Source of the DNA: Flavobacteriales bacterium
GTDB taxonomy: Bacteria > Bacteroidota > Bacteroidia > Flavobacteriales_G > Salibacteraceae
Length of the DNA: 64,000 bases
NCBI GenBank assembly: GCA_013204105.1
Contig: JABMOM010000034.1
Coordinates: 84,138-148,137, forward strand
Reading direction: 5' to 3'
The notes under the pieces were generated by a model that did no database searches, was not told where the DNA came from, and was given only the letters and a program-made list of their open reading frames with translations. The translations under genes were made by a program, and so were the position numbers. Positions 44,251 through 53,069 of the stretch are shown here, in pieces; position 1 is the stretch's first letter; each line of letters opens with the position of its first letter.

Positions 44251-44268
44251 TTCACGCCAAGGCGTGAA
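44251..44268. repeat. 8-bp hairpin with 2-nt loop
   Basis: TTCACGCC AA GGCGTGAA, with TCTCGATACA before and CACTCGAACTGAC after. It is separate from the 44059 element and from the heptamer repeats. Confidence 0.65.
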
Positions 44269-44357
44269 CACTCGAACTGACAGGATTCTGTTGGCGCCGA
44301 AGGCAAACCACACCAATTCAGTCCCAATTATCTAAGTCTCCTATTTTCTCATCAACC

Positions 44358-44385
44358 AATCCCGAATCCCCAATCCCCAATCCCA
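44358..44385 (+). repeat. Four tandem 7-bp units (AATCCCN) just upstream of asnB 2
   Basis: AATCCCG, AATCCCC, AATCCCC, AATCCCA end 23 bp before the ATG of the second asparagine synthetase. The unit length is not a multiple of 3 and the array lies in the promoter/leader zone, so slippage would change spacing. Confidence 0.85.
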
Positions 44386-44408
44386 AAGAACAGGTACCTT
44401 AGCGGCGG

Positions 44409-46274
44409 ATGTGCGGAATCACTGGTATATACGGCCTGGAACAACTGCCTGATGGCGCGAAACGCGTTCACCGGATGAACGATCGGTTGGCGCACCGCGG
44501 TCCGGATGCTGAAGGAATACATGAAGGTAAAAACGTAGTACTCGGTCACCGACGACTGTCGATCATTGACCTTTCGGATGCTGCGAATCAGCCGTGGATT
44601 TCGCAGGATGGACGCTATTCCTTGGTCTTCAACGGTGAGCTCTATAATTTCAAGGAACTTCGATCTCAATTGCCCGACTATTCGTTTCAGACGGAGTCGG
44701 ATACAGAGGTAGTCTTGGCGGCACTCATTCAGTGGGGCATGGCTGCGCTTCAGAAATTCAATGGGATGTTTGCCCTTGCATTTTGGGATGAGCGAGAAGA
44801 GAAACTCTGGCTCGTACGCGATCGCTTGGGTATTAAACCGCTTTACTATGCTCATACAGGTTCTTCTGTGGCGTTCGCATCTGAGGTTCGAGCCATCTTG
44901 GCCTCGGAAATGCTTGACCGCAAGCTGAGCAAGGATGCCTTGGCGGATTATTTACGCTACCAAACGGTACATGCTCCAGATACATTGGTTGACGGCATCA
45001 AGATGCTGCTTCCCGGAACGTACATGGAGCTCAACGATGCCGAGATTAGTACTTCCGAATACTGGAAGCCTTGGCAGCAATACCATGCCGATAAGGACCC
45101 GATTGTGGTTCAAAAAGGTATACGCGATCGCCTTACTTCGGCGGTGGAAGAACGACTGGTGTCGGATGTCCCTTTTGGTGCCTTTCTATCGGGTGGGATC
45201 GATTCTAGCTTGATCGTGGGCATCATCCGTGAACGGCTTGATCGCCCCCTTGATACCTTCAATGTGTCATTTGACGAATCCGATTTCAGCGAGGCGAAGT
45301 ATGCGCGAATGGTGGCGGAACGTTTTGGAACGAAGCATCATGAAATCCTATTGCAACCAAAAACCTTGATGGAGTCTTTGCCAGAGGCCTTGGCGTCGAT
45401 GGATCATCCCTCAGGGGATGGACCCAACACATGGATCGTATCCCGTGAGACCAAGCGACAGGGCATCACCATGGCGCTGTCAGGTCTAGGTGGAGACGAA
45501 CTCTTTGCAGGCTACGATGTTTTCAAGCGGATTCCTTACGTGGCAGACCGTCACTGGATATTGAGCTTTCCGAAAGGGCTACGTGCCCTTGCCGGGAATC
45601 TGCTGCAACGCTATCGACCAGGAGTTCCATCTGCAAAAACAAAAGAGATCCTAACGGCAGATTACTACGACCTCAAACACCTCTATCCGATTTTTAGAAA
45701 GGTCCTCTTGGATGATAGGGTGGCTGAATTGCTGGGAACGAGTAGCTTAAAACCAAATCGTGTCAAAGAGATCGTCGTCGAATTGGAGCAATACCATGAC
45801 TTTGGAGCATTACCTTCTCTCAGTCGTATTGGCATTTCGGAGATGCAATCCTATATGCAGAATGTGCTCTTGCGAGATACCGATCAGATGTCCATGGCCC
45901 ATGCCCTCGAGGTGCGCGTACCTTTTCTAGACCATCGCTTGGTGGAGTATGCTATGTTCATTTCCGATCCGGTAAAGTTCCCCACATCACCGAAGAAAGT
46001 CTTGATCGACAGCTTCCGAGACGTATTGCCCTCTGAAATCGTAGACCGCCCCAAAATGGGTTTTGTTTTGCCTTGGGAGCACTGGATGAAGCATGAACTG
46101 AAGGCGTTTTGTGAAGAAAGACTCGTGCTGTTGTCAGAGACAGAACATTTTAACGGGAAGGCCGTCATGGATATGTGGCAGCGTTTTCTGAAAGGAGATC
46201 CAATGACTACCTGGTCGAGGATATGGCCCTTGGTAGCGCTTTCAGATTGGATGCAAAGAAATAGCATTGAATAA
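44409..46274 (+). CDS. asnB: Asparagine synthase-like amidotransferase 2
   Basis: A 621-residue class II amidotransferase/synthetase. Cys2 nucleophile in MCGITGIYG, glutaminase box RLAHRGPDAEGIHEG, VFNGELYNFKELR, ATP loop FLSGGIDSSLIVGI at ~258-271, ALSGLGGDELFAGYD and the end box PKMGFVLPWEHW. It is the exosortase/PEP-CTERM-style or capsule-linked AsnB type of ~620 residues. It differs clearly from the copy at 33105. It is followed by a GT4 whose TTG start overlaps its stop, so it is part of the second transcript of the locus. Confidence 0.92.
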   Translation: MCGITGIYGLEQLPDGAKRVHRMNDRLAHRGPDAEGIHEGKNVVLGHRRLSIIDLSDAANQPWISQDGRYSLVFNGELYNFKELRSQLPDYSFQTESDTEVVLAALIQWGMAALQKFNGMFALAFWDEREEKLWLVRDRLGIKPLYYAHTGSSVAFASEVRAILASEMLDRKLSKDALADYLRYQTVHAPDTLVDGIKMLLPGTYMELNDAEISTSEYWKPWQQYHADKDPIVVQKGIRDRLTSAVEERLVSDVPFGAFLSGGIDSSLIVGIIRERLDRPLDTFNVSFDESDFSEAKYARMVAERFGTKHHEILLQPKTLMESLPEALASMDHPSGDGPNTWIVSRETKRQGITMALSGLGGDELFAGYDVFKRIPYVADRHWILSFPKGLRALAGNLLQRYRPGVPSAKTKEILTADYYDLKHLYPIFRKVLLDDRVAELLGTSSLKPNRVKEIVVELEQYHDFGALPSLSRIGISEMQSYMQNVLLRDTDQMSMAHALEVRVPFLDHRLVEYAMFISDPVKFPTSPKKVLIDSFRDVLPSEIVDRPKMGFVLPWEHWMKHELKAFCEERLVLLSETEHFNGKAVMDMWQRFLKGDPMTTWSRIWPLVALSDWMQRNSIE

Positions 46275-47391
46275 GCCTCGCGTTCTCATATTGACGGATT
46301 GGTACTTGCCTGGATATAAGGCCGGAGGACCGATTCGATCCATTGCCAACTTGGTGCAATTGGTTGGACAGGACATTGATTTCAAAATCATTACTTCAGA
46401 TAGGGATCATGGAGAATTGAAGCCATACTCTGAAGTCGAAATGAATGTATTCCAAGATGTTCAAGGGTGTCGAGTAATGTATTGCAGTCCGACACATATC
46501 ATGCAAAATGTGCGGAATGAGATTCAAATCTGGGATCCTGAATTCATCTATTTAAACTCCTTGTTCTCTGTTGATTTTTCCTTAAGGCCTCTTGTTTACT
46601 TATGGAAAATGAACTTGCTTCCTAAAGTGATTTTAGCCCCAAGAGGGATGTTGGGAGAAGGAGCATTACACCTCAAGCCATTCAAGAAAAGAGCGTTTAT
46701 CACATTGTTCAAGTCGATCGGGTTCTCAAGGAAATTACGTTTTCATTCAACGGACCAAAGTGAAAGCGTATCTATTGTAAAGGTCCTTGGTTCAGCCACC
46801 AACGTTGTCGAAGTGACCAATGTGCCTAGTGTTTTTGGAGGTAAAGCATCCAAGAAACGATCGGAAAACACCTTTTTGTTTGTTTCTAGATTATCGCCTA
46901 AGAAGAATTTTGAGTTTTTACTGAGCACGTTAGCGGATGCTAAACTCTTCGATGCCTCTTTGACAGCTGTTGGACCATCGGAAGCGTCTTACCTGAAGCA
47001 CTTAGAACGATTATCGACTGAGTTGAATGTAAATTTCGTTGGTGCAAAGAATCCCACGGAGGTAGGTGTTGAACTGGATCGTCATGATTATTTCGTGCTT
47101 CCTACTTTGAATGAAAACTTTGGACATGCCATCATTGAAGCCTTGGCACATGGTTGTCCTGTGATTATATCTGATCAGACACCTTGGAAAGATTTAGAAG
47201 AGCAAGGCGCAGGTTGGGTTGTCCCATTGCGAGACAAGGAAAAATGGAGTGAGGTGATGCTGAAAGCCAAGAACCTAGGTCCAGAAGAGTATACTAAGAT
47301 GTCAAGCAACGCACTAGCCTACGTAAAGCGTAAATTTGACCTTGAACAACTGCGCGAGCAGTATTTGGAACTTTTTGGTGCAAAAGACTGA
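46267..47391 (+). CDS. Family 4 glycosyltransferase E
   Basis: A 374-residue GT4, starting at a TTG that overlaps the asnB stop (MNKPRVLILTDWYLPGYKAGGPIRSI). The C-terminal domain has FLFVSRLSPKKNFEFLLSTL at ~204 and FVLPTLNENFGHAIIEALAHGCPVIISD at ~277-304, the donor motif being ENFGHAIIEAL. The gene is more AT-rich than its neighbours at 44409 and 47926, so this stretch is a mosaic. It overlaps the acetyltransferase by 14 bp. Confidence 0.88.
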   Translation: MNKPRVLILTDWYLPGYKAGGPIRSIANLVQLVGQDIDFKIITSDRDHGELKPYSEVEMNVFQDVQGCRVMYCSPTHIMQNVRNEIQIWDPEFIYLNSLFSVDFSLRPLVYLWKMNLLPKVILAPRGMLGEGALHLKPFKKRAFITLFKSIGFSRKLRFHSTDQSESVSIVKVLGSATNVVEVTNVPSVFGGKASKKRSENTFLFVSRLSPKKNFEFLLSTLADAKLFDASLTAVGPSEASYLKHLERLSTELNVNFVGAKNPTEVGVELDRHDYFVLPTLNENFGHAIIEALAHGCPVIISDQTPWKDLEEQGAGWVVPLRDKEKWSEVMLKAKNLGPEEYTKMSSNALAYVKRKFDLEQLREQYLELFGAKD

Positions 47392-47929
47392 CCTATCTAC
47401 ATTCGATAACCGCTGGTTTGATCCAGGAGCAGGGGCCTTGAAGCGCTTGCTTTGGTACGTGACCTCATGGTGCTGGTTTGAAGCGGGCGTGTTGCTTCCC
47501 TACGCATGGAAACGAAACATCCTTCGCGCTTATGGAGCGCGCATAGGCAAGGGAGTGGTTGTCAAGCCACGCGTTCAGATAAAATACCCATGGAAGCTAA
47601 CCGTCGGGGATTATGCTTGGATCGGAGAACATTGCTGGATCGACAACCTCGATCGCGTAGAGATCGGAGCAAATGCCTGTATCTCTCAAGGAGCCTTGAT
47701 CCTTTCGGGTAATCATGATTATTCGAAAACAAGCTTCGACTTGATGGTAAAGCCGATCCGAATAGAGGAGGGCGCATGGATAGGTGCGAAAGCCATTGTT
47801 ACGCAAGGAGTTACCGTCGGCTCGCATGCGGTACTTGCCGTTTCTTCTGTCGCATCAAGCGATTTAGCGCCTTATGGAATCTACCGAGGTAACCCAGCCA
47901 CCAAGATCAAGGACCGAAGCATTGCATGA
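47378..47929 (+). CDS. WcaF-like hexapeptide acetyltransferase
   Basis: A 183-residue left-handed beta-helix acetyltransferase of the colanic-acid WcaF type: WFDPGAGALKRLLWY and WCWFEAGVLLPYAWKRNILRAYGARIGKGVVVKP at the start, then hexapeptide turns, catalytic His in LILSGNHDYSK, and RGNPATKIK at the end. I chose the GTG at 47378 (VQKTDLSTFDNRWF), which is translationally coupled to the GT4. It O-acetylates a sugar residue with acetyl-CoA in the cytoplasm. Confidence 0.88.
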   Translation: MQKTDLSTFDNRWFDPGAGALKRLLWYVTSWCWFEAGVLLPYAWKRNILRAYGARIGKGVVVKPRVQIKYPWKLTVGDYAWIGEHCWIDNLDRVEIGANACISQGALILSGNHDYSKTSFDLMVKPIRIEEGAWIGAKAIVTQGVTVGSHAVLAVSSVASSDLAPYGIYRGNPATKIKDRSIA

Positions 47930-48672
47930 AGATCTCGGTCATTACATCTGCCTTCAACAGCGTTGAGACCATCAGAGACACCTTGGACTCTGTTCGTCAG
48001 CAAGACTATCCAAACATCGAATACATCATCGTAGACGGCGCCTCTGAGGATGGCACCATGGACGTAGTCGCGGAATACCACGACATCGTCTCCATTTCGA
48101 TCAGTGAGCCGGACGGTGGTATTTATGAGGCCCTGAACAAAGGAATTGCCTTGGCGACAGGTGATGTAGTCGGCTTTTTGCATTCCGACGACTTGTTCGC
48201 AGATCCAAGCGTATTGAGCAAGATCGCTCAAGCCTTTGAAAGCTCTGGTACAGATGCGGTATACGGCGACCTCGATTACGTTCAAAGGGCAGATCCAAAA
48301 CAGGTCCACCGCAAATGGCGCTCAAAGCCCTTCGACCCGGCCTTGTTTTATAAAGGCTGGATGCCAGCGCACCCGACGTTCTATTTGAAACGATTCCATT
48401 ACGAAAACCACGGTGGGTATGACACGAGCTTCCGCCAATCCGCAGATTATGAGTTGATGCTGCGCATGCTCCTAAAGCAAAAGCTGAATGCGGTCTACAT
48501 TCCAGAGCTACTGGTCAAGATGAGAGTAGGAGGCGCTAGCAACGTCACGCTAAGCAACCGATGGAAGGCCAACCAAGAAGACGCAAGGGCTTGGAAAAAA
48601 AATGGATTGAAGCCAGGACTATTTACACGAGTCTTAAAACCCATATCAAAGTTGAGGCAGTTTTTTACTTAG
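47926..48672 (+). CDS. Family 2 glycosyltransferase (WcaA/WcaE-like)
   Basis: A 248-residue soluble GT-A enzyme: ISVITSAFNSVETIRDTLDSV, YIIVDGASEDGTMDVV, EPDGGIYEALNKGIALATGDVVGFLHSDD with the DD metal site, and KGWMPAHPTFYLKR, a typical WcaE-type acceptor loop. No membrane helices. The last gene of the glycan locus on the plus strand; it converges on the methyltransferase at 48669 with a 4-bp overlap of stops. Confidence 0.92.
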   Translation: MKISVITSAFNSVETIRDTLDSVRQQDYPNIEYIIVDGASEDGTMDVVAEYHDIVSISISEPDGGIYEALNKGIALATGDVVGFLHSDDLFADPSVLSKIAQAFESSGTDAVYGDLDYVQRADPKQVHRKWRSKPFDPALFYKGWMPAHPTFYLKRFHYENHGGYDTSFRQSADYELMLRMLLKQKLNAVYIPELLVKMRVGGASNVTLSNRWKANQEDARAWKKNGLKPGLFTRVLKPISKLRQFFT

Positions 48673-49316
48673 GATCTCGTGCATTCAAGCGCGATGGACC
48701 CTGAAAAGCGCGATTCACTCTCAACAGCTATAAAATCTGGGTTGGAGCTATCATTGAATTCAGCTTTGCGAATCTCTGTGAAACCGCACTTCTCAAGTTC
48801 GTTGATGGTTGAATCATAGTCCCAAAGACTCATGTGTAGAGAATTGCCAATAGAGCGTTTGATAGAAGAGAGAATTCCTCGCTTTCTAATTCCTATTTCC
48901 GACATTCCCGAATCAATGATAAATGTGGTTGCGGCTGTTTTAGGGGTAGTCTGAAGATTATTGGAATAGGCTTCAACCAATCGCTTCAAATCAGGCATGA
49001 CCAAGCGAAAGGCACCTCCTGGTTTCAATATTTTATAGGAATTCTGAAGAGCTACGCGAAACTCTTCAAGCGTCAAATGTTCCAAAACATGAGAACAGTA
49101 AATTGCATCGCAAGACTCATTCGCCATAGGTAATCCATTTACGATATCTCCGTACCTCACATTTTCAGGAAATGTGAAACCTTGAATTTTATTCGCGGTA
49201 AACTTTCCTATGATCGGTAATTTCTGGAGGCGCAATGTGGGCGACGAATCAAAGTTGATCCAAGACCCAGGCGCACTTAGCCCACATCCATATTGTACAT
49301 TAGTCTTCATTTCCAA
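48669..49316 (-). CDS. Class I SAM-dependent methyltransferase
   Basis: A 215-residue methyltransferase with an unusual opening (VQYGCGLSAPGSWINFDSSPTLRLQ) typical of a glycan-linked family, then GDIVNGLPMANESCDAIYCSHVLEHLTLEEF (motifs IV/V) and LKPGGAFRLVMPDLKRLVE (motif VI). The YGCG segment at the N-terminus is motif I. Substrate unknown, but this type is often found with polysaccharide genes. It starts 10 bp inside the end of the secreted protein at 49307 on the same strand. Confidence 0.83.
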   Translation of the reverse strand: MEMKTNVQYGCGLSAPGSWINFDSSPTLRLQKLPIIGKFTANKIQGFTFPENVRYGDIVNGLPMANESCDAIYCSHVLEHLTLEEFRVALQNSYKILKPGGAFRLVMPDLKRLVEAYSNNLQTTPKTAATTFIIDSGMSEIGIRKRGILSSIKRSIGNSLHMSLWDYDSTINELEKCGFTEIRKAEFNDSSNPDFIAVESESRFSGSIALECTRS

Positions 49317-49828
49317 AGAGGTTCGTTTATTTCCAACTCAACAACCGGAGGATTTGAACCCCGAAGAATCCCAATAGAAAAAGAAGGATGATGCCCCAAG
49401 TCGTCAATGTTGTCACTGGCGAATTCGATGGTTGCCTTTCGATAGCCTTCATAGGACATATCGGTCCCTGAATCCCGCGCAAAGCCCTTTTCTTCGATTT
49501 CCTCGAAGATGATCTGGGCCATCTGTTCCATTTTCGCCTGTGCCGATTTCATGTCTTTGGATTCGAAGACCGCGATGTAAGTATGCGTGTCTTCCCCATC
49601 TACTTTGATGTAGACATCCATGGCGCCTGAAACCTTGCGGGTGGAGTGGTATTTCTTATCGCCGTCCTCCGTGGTTCCTGTTTCTTCGCCTTTTATGGAT
49701 TTGAAACCAGCGTCGGCTGCCGTGTAGAGTACATCCACGTTCTTCCGGAAAATTTCTGGATTGATGTCTTGGGCGGAGATACTAGCATTGAATATAAGAA
49801 GGACAGCAAAGAGGGGTATCCACTTCAT
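49307..49828 (-). CDS. Secreted protein of unknown function
   Basis: Not recognised. 173 residues with a signal peptide (MKWIPLFAVLLIFNASISAQ) and an acidic mature part of ~153 residues. The pattern of alternating strands and helices (VYIKVDGEDTHTYIAVFESKDMKSAQAKMEQMAQIIFEEI) suggests a small alpha/beta periplasmic domain. No lipobox. It overlaps the methyltransferase downstream by 10 bp and is 47 bp after DUF6089, so all three may share a transcript from 50808. Confidence 0.72.
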   Translation of the reverse strand: MKWIPLFAVLLIFNASISAQDINPEIFRKNVDVLYTAADAGFKSIKGEETGTTEDGDKKYHSTRKVSGAMDVYIKVDGEDTHTYIAVFESKDMKSAQAKMEQMAQIIFEEIEEKGFARDSGTDMSYEGYRKATIEFASDNIDDLGHHPSFSIGILRGSNPPVVELEINEPLWK

Positions 49829-49875
49829 GGCATTGAATTTTGACGAAAAATAAGAAGAAATTGGGGGGTGACGGT

Positions 49876-50796
49876 CTAGAATCGTGCTCTACCCGATTTA
49901 CCACGTCGTCTGCCGTACAGGTAGTTCTTTCTGCGTCCAAAGCTCTTGGACTTTCCGCGGATCACATAAGAGTATTGAAAACCAATGGTTATGTAACTGT
50001 CGCTGGCATCGGGATTACCTCTTAGTCCACCTTTAACGAAGGAGGAAGCAAGTTCTGCCGCTAGTGGGTGAGATGCTACTTCAGCAGTCCTGTTCGAAAG
50101 CAATTGCGCCTCCTCGCTTTCCAATTCGAGAGGGTCAGGATATAAAGTACTCGCGTCATCTAAGTAATCGGTGAAGGTAAATCGCCATGCGGCGCTCAAT
50201 CCGAAGCGATGGATACGCGAGAATGTGTAGTAAAATCCAAATCCAACGGGCAGGGCCATTTGAATTCGGCTGTACTTTTTGTCTAGATTCTCAGTATTGA
50301 GTGGTTGAAGCGCGACCCACTGGCCGTCCAATTGTGCCTGGGGGTTGTTATAAAACGCTGCCAGACCTCCAAAGGCATAGGCCTTGAAATCTAAAAGGTA
50401 GCGTCCGGTACGCCCTACATCGGGTTGGTTGTAGAAGTAATATTCTACGGTAGTCCCCAATTCGATGACATCGTTGCGAAAGCTCAAGTTTCTCGTAAAT
50501 CGGTTGGGATTCTCTGTAAGGCTATCTGCACCTTGCAGTCGAATGTACTGCAGACCAAAGTTCAAAGCCCAGTTATAGTCGAGTCGATAGCGCGCAAAAA
50601 CACCTGGATTCCAACGTGTTTGGTTGAGCTCCATGTCGAGGATCCAATCACGCGCTAGACCAGGACCGCCTCCGATTTCGCCAAGATAATTGGCCCCGCC
50701 TATGTTTACACCGACGTCTAGCGCGTACTGAGCACGTGCTGAACCGAAGGCGAACAGGCTAATAATGGAGGCAATAATCAGCGTTTTCTGCAGCAT
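49876..50796 (-). CDS. DUF6089 family outer-membrane beta-barrel protein
   Basis: A 306-residue protein with a signal peptide ending RAQ and a strand-rich body: YALDVGVNIGGANYLGEIGG at the start, WNPGVFARYRLDYNWALNFGLQYIR, LPVGFGFYYTFSRIHRFGLSAAWRFTFTDYLDD and ITIGFQYSYVIRG at the end. This is the DUF6089 pattern of Bacteroidota, a small barrel with a conserved TDYLDD box. The C-terminus is very basic (SFGRRKNYLYGRRRGKSGRARF). Function unknown; relatives are often near envelope-biogenesis genes. Confidence 0.88.
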   Translation of the reverse strand: MLQKTLIIASIISLFAFGSARAQYALDVGVNIGGANYLGEIGGGPGLARDWILDMELNQTRWNPGVFARYRLDYNWALNFGLQYIRLQGADSLTENPNRFTRNLSFRNDVIELGTTVEYYFYNQPDVGRTGRYLLDFKAYAFGGLAAFYNNPQAQLDGQWVALQPLNTENLDKKYSRIQMALPVGFGFYYTFSRIHRFGLSAAWRFTFTDYLDDASTLYPDPLELESEEAQLLSNRTAEVASHPLAAELASSFVKGGLRGNPDASDSYITIGFQYSYVIRGKSKSFGRRKNYLYGRRRGKSGRARF

Positions 50797-50807
50797 AGAT
50801 CATTTGG

Positions 50808-50815
50808 CAAATGTA
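50808..50815 (-). promoter_or_regulatory. -7 box upstream of the DUF6089 gene
   Basis: On the minus strand it reads TACATTTG, a perfect TAnnTTTG box, 11 bp upstream of the ATG at 50796. No good -33 match was seen at the expected distance. Confidence 0.42.
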
Positions 50816-50898
50816 AAAGTTTTTCAAACCCCTCAGACGAAGTTTTAATAAAGTGAACATTAAGTCACATTGATGCAATCAAATCGAGGGTTAAAGCG

Positions 50899-52980
50899 TT
50901 GTACCTTCGCACCTCGGATTTGAAAGCTATACCGACATACTTTCTTCCCATCGTTTGCCTCTTGCTCGCCTTTGCGACGCAGGCGCAGACCGTACCTTCC
51001 TTACGCTGTATTTCACTGGATGATAACGATGATGTGACCCTCTATTGGGTGCAGCCATCGGATACTGGGGCTGATTTTAATGAGTACCTCGTCTACTATC
51101 GTTCCGGTTCAACAGCAAATTTTTCGATCCTCAGTCAAGTAACCGATTACAACCAAACTTCTGTCTTGGTCAATGGAAGTTTTGCGGGTTCCGGAAGCTT
51201 TTTTGTAGTGCAGGTGTACAACGGATTTGCTGATACCAGCCTTGCTTCAGATACGATTTCGCCCATTGTTGTGGGCATTTCATCTAGTGGAAAACGCGCA
51301 AGTCTCGGCTGGAACCATTCCGGACTGGAAAGCCAAGACTCAATCTACCGAGTCTACAAGCTGGATACAGCTGGGGTGTGGCAGTTGTTTAAGAAATTGG
51401 ATTTTCCGGGCACTGCTGTTCGTGACACTATCGCCTTGTGCACAGAAGAAGTAGCCTACCGCGTCGAAACCAAAGGAGTCGGGGGTTGCATCAGCCGATC
51501 CAACCGAGCTGAGAAAGTGGTGGTGGATCAAGAACCTCCCTTGCAAGTGAACCTGGCCTGCGCCAGCGTGGACACCGCGACTGGAGTGGTCCACCTAGAA
51601 TGGACCGCTAGCAAATCCGAGGACGCCTATGGCTATTTGGTCTTTTATTTTGAAGACTTCGTCCGCACCGACACTTCCTTTGGCGATTCTGTATTGTCCG
51701 CTACCTATTCTGATCACCAGATCAACGGACTGTTGCGCCCTGAAACGCTTTCGGTAGCTCCGTTTGACAGCTGTTTCGACAGCACCAATATGTGGTACAA
51801 CCAAGCGCCGGACAGCATTCGTTTTGTGACCCTGTTTATTGACACCATCGATTTTGAACGGTGTGACGGAAAATTGGCCATCAAATGGTCGCACCCTGCC
51901 GCGCCATTTGCACTGGGCGTGAGAAACTTGGGAGGTTTTGGTGTCTACCGGCAAACCAACGGCGGACCGTCTGAGAAGATTGAGACCTTATCTGCCTTGG
52001 ATAGCATCTTCATCGACAGTGGCCTGGTGCCGGGTAATAAGTACACCTATGTGCTGACCTGCATCGATGCCTTGAATGGCAAAGAAGCGCTCTCCAACAA
52101 ATTGATCTTCGACTTAAAGAAGCAGCGTTCTCCCAAGTTCTTGTACATCAAGAGCGTCAAGAATGACCATGCAACGGGCAACAACCGCGTCCATATCTTG
52201 GCAGATACCACGGCCGAAACGGTCAAGTATGGCTTATTCAGAGCGTTCGATGGAGACGATCGCTTCGTGTTGGTAGAGAAACAGTCGGCTGATCAGCCAT
52301 CTAATTTCAACATTGAGGATCAAAGCGCACAGGCCGGACAGGTGGCCTATCGCTATCAAATCGGAGCCTACGATGCCTGCGACGCCATCATCGGTTGGTC
52401 GCAGATCACTCAAAGCGTCCATCTCTCGGGGTCAAAGAACATCAGAGACTTGATCAACACCTTGGACTGGACGCCGTATGTGGGATTCGATTCTTTGGGA
52501 AATGGGGTGCTTGCTTATGATCTGTACCGCGCAGCGGGTTATTCGGAAGTATTAGCTTCCTATGACAATCCCGTTAGGCATCAGGACGATATCGGCTACT
52601 TGCCAGATTTGGAGGGAGATGTCTGCTACTACGTAGCCGTTCCAGAGGATGGAGAGAACAGCTATGGCATTCAGGATACTTCCATTTCGAACCTGCTCTG
52701 CTTTGAATTTCCCGCCTTGGCCTTTGTTCCAAATGCATTCAGTCCTGATGGAGATGGGGTGAATGATGTCTTCCAACCCCATGTGAATTTCATCGATCAA
52801 TCCGATTACCGCTTGATCATTTTTGACCGTACGGGAAGATTGGTGTTTGAGACCGATAACCCTCATATAGGCTGGAATGGAGAAGGCCATCAAATCGGAA
52901 CCTACGCATTTCATCTTTCCATGCGGAATGTGCACGGAGAGGTAATCGAACAGGCTGGAAAGATCCATCTCATCCGATAA
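50899..52980 (+). CDS. T9SS type B secreted protein (gliding-motility-associated C-terminal domain)
   Basis: A 693-residue secreted protein with a signal peptide ending ATQAQ. The middle consists of repeated fibronectin type III-like segments (DDNDDVTLYWVQPSDTGADFNEYLVYYRS; HSGLESQDSIYRVYKLD; HLEWTASKSEDAYGYLVFYF; IKWSHPAAPFALG). The last ~90 residues are the CHU-type gliding-motility-associated domain: FVPNAFSPDGDGVNDVFQP, YRLIIFDRTGRLVFET, WNGEGHQIGTYAFHLSM. It should be exported by T9SS and bound through SprF-type partners. Start codon: TTG at 50899; a second TTG at 50920 just before the signal peptide is about as likely, because TACCTTCG at 50902-50909 could be a -7 box. Confidence 0.88.
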   Translation: MYLRTSDLKAIPTYFLPIVCLLLAFATQAQTVPSLRCISLDDNDDVTLYWVQPSDTGADFNEYLVYYRSGSTANFSILSQVTDYNQTSVLVNGSFAGSGSFFVVQVYNGFADTSLASDTISPIVVGISSSGKRASLGWNHSGLESQDSIYRVYKLDTAGVWQLFKKLDFPGTAVRDTIALCTEEVAYRVETKGVGGCISRSNRAEKVVVDQEPPLQVNLACASVDTATGVVHLEWTASKSEDAYGYLVFYFEDFVRTDTSFGDSVLSATYSDHQINGLLRPETLSVAPFDSCFDSTNMWYNQAPDSIRFVTLFIDTIDFERCDGKLAIKWSHPAAPFALGVRNLGGFGVYRQTNGGPSEKIETLSALDSIFIDSGLVPGNKYTYVLTCIDALNGKEALSNKLIFDLKKQRSPKFLYIKSVKNDHATGNNRVHILADTTAETVKYGLFRAFDGDDRFVLVEKQSADQPSNFNIEDQSAQAGQVAYRYQIGAYDACDAIIGWSQITQSVHLSGSKNIRDLINTLDWTPYVGFDSLGNGVLAYDLYRAAGYSEVLASYDNPVRHQDDIGYLPDLEGDVCYYVAVPEDGENSYGIQDTSISNLLCFEFPALAFVPNAFSPDGDGVNDVFQPHVNFIDQSDYRLIIFDRTGRLVFETDNPHIGWNGEGHQIGTYAFHLSMRNVHGEVIEQAGKIHLIR

Positions 52981-53037
52981 GTGCTCTTTGTTAAAGACTA
53001 TTTAGAATTTACGGCCCGTAAAACGGTTCAGTCTTCC

Positions 53038-53045
53038 TATTTTTG
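53038..53045 (+). promoter_or_regulatory. -7 box of the guaB operon
   Basis: TATTTTTG, a perfect TAnnTTTG box, 24 bp before the ATG at 53070. No TTG was found at the expected -33 position. Confidence 0.4.
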
Positions 53046-53069
53046 CCCACTTTTTTAAGAGCCGTAAGC

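Noticed and set aside
44352..44855. Minus-strand frame across the heptamer repeats into asnB
   Set aside because: Its C-terminal part (GIGDWGFGIG) is only a translation of the AATCCCN repeats, and the rest is antisense to asnB.
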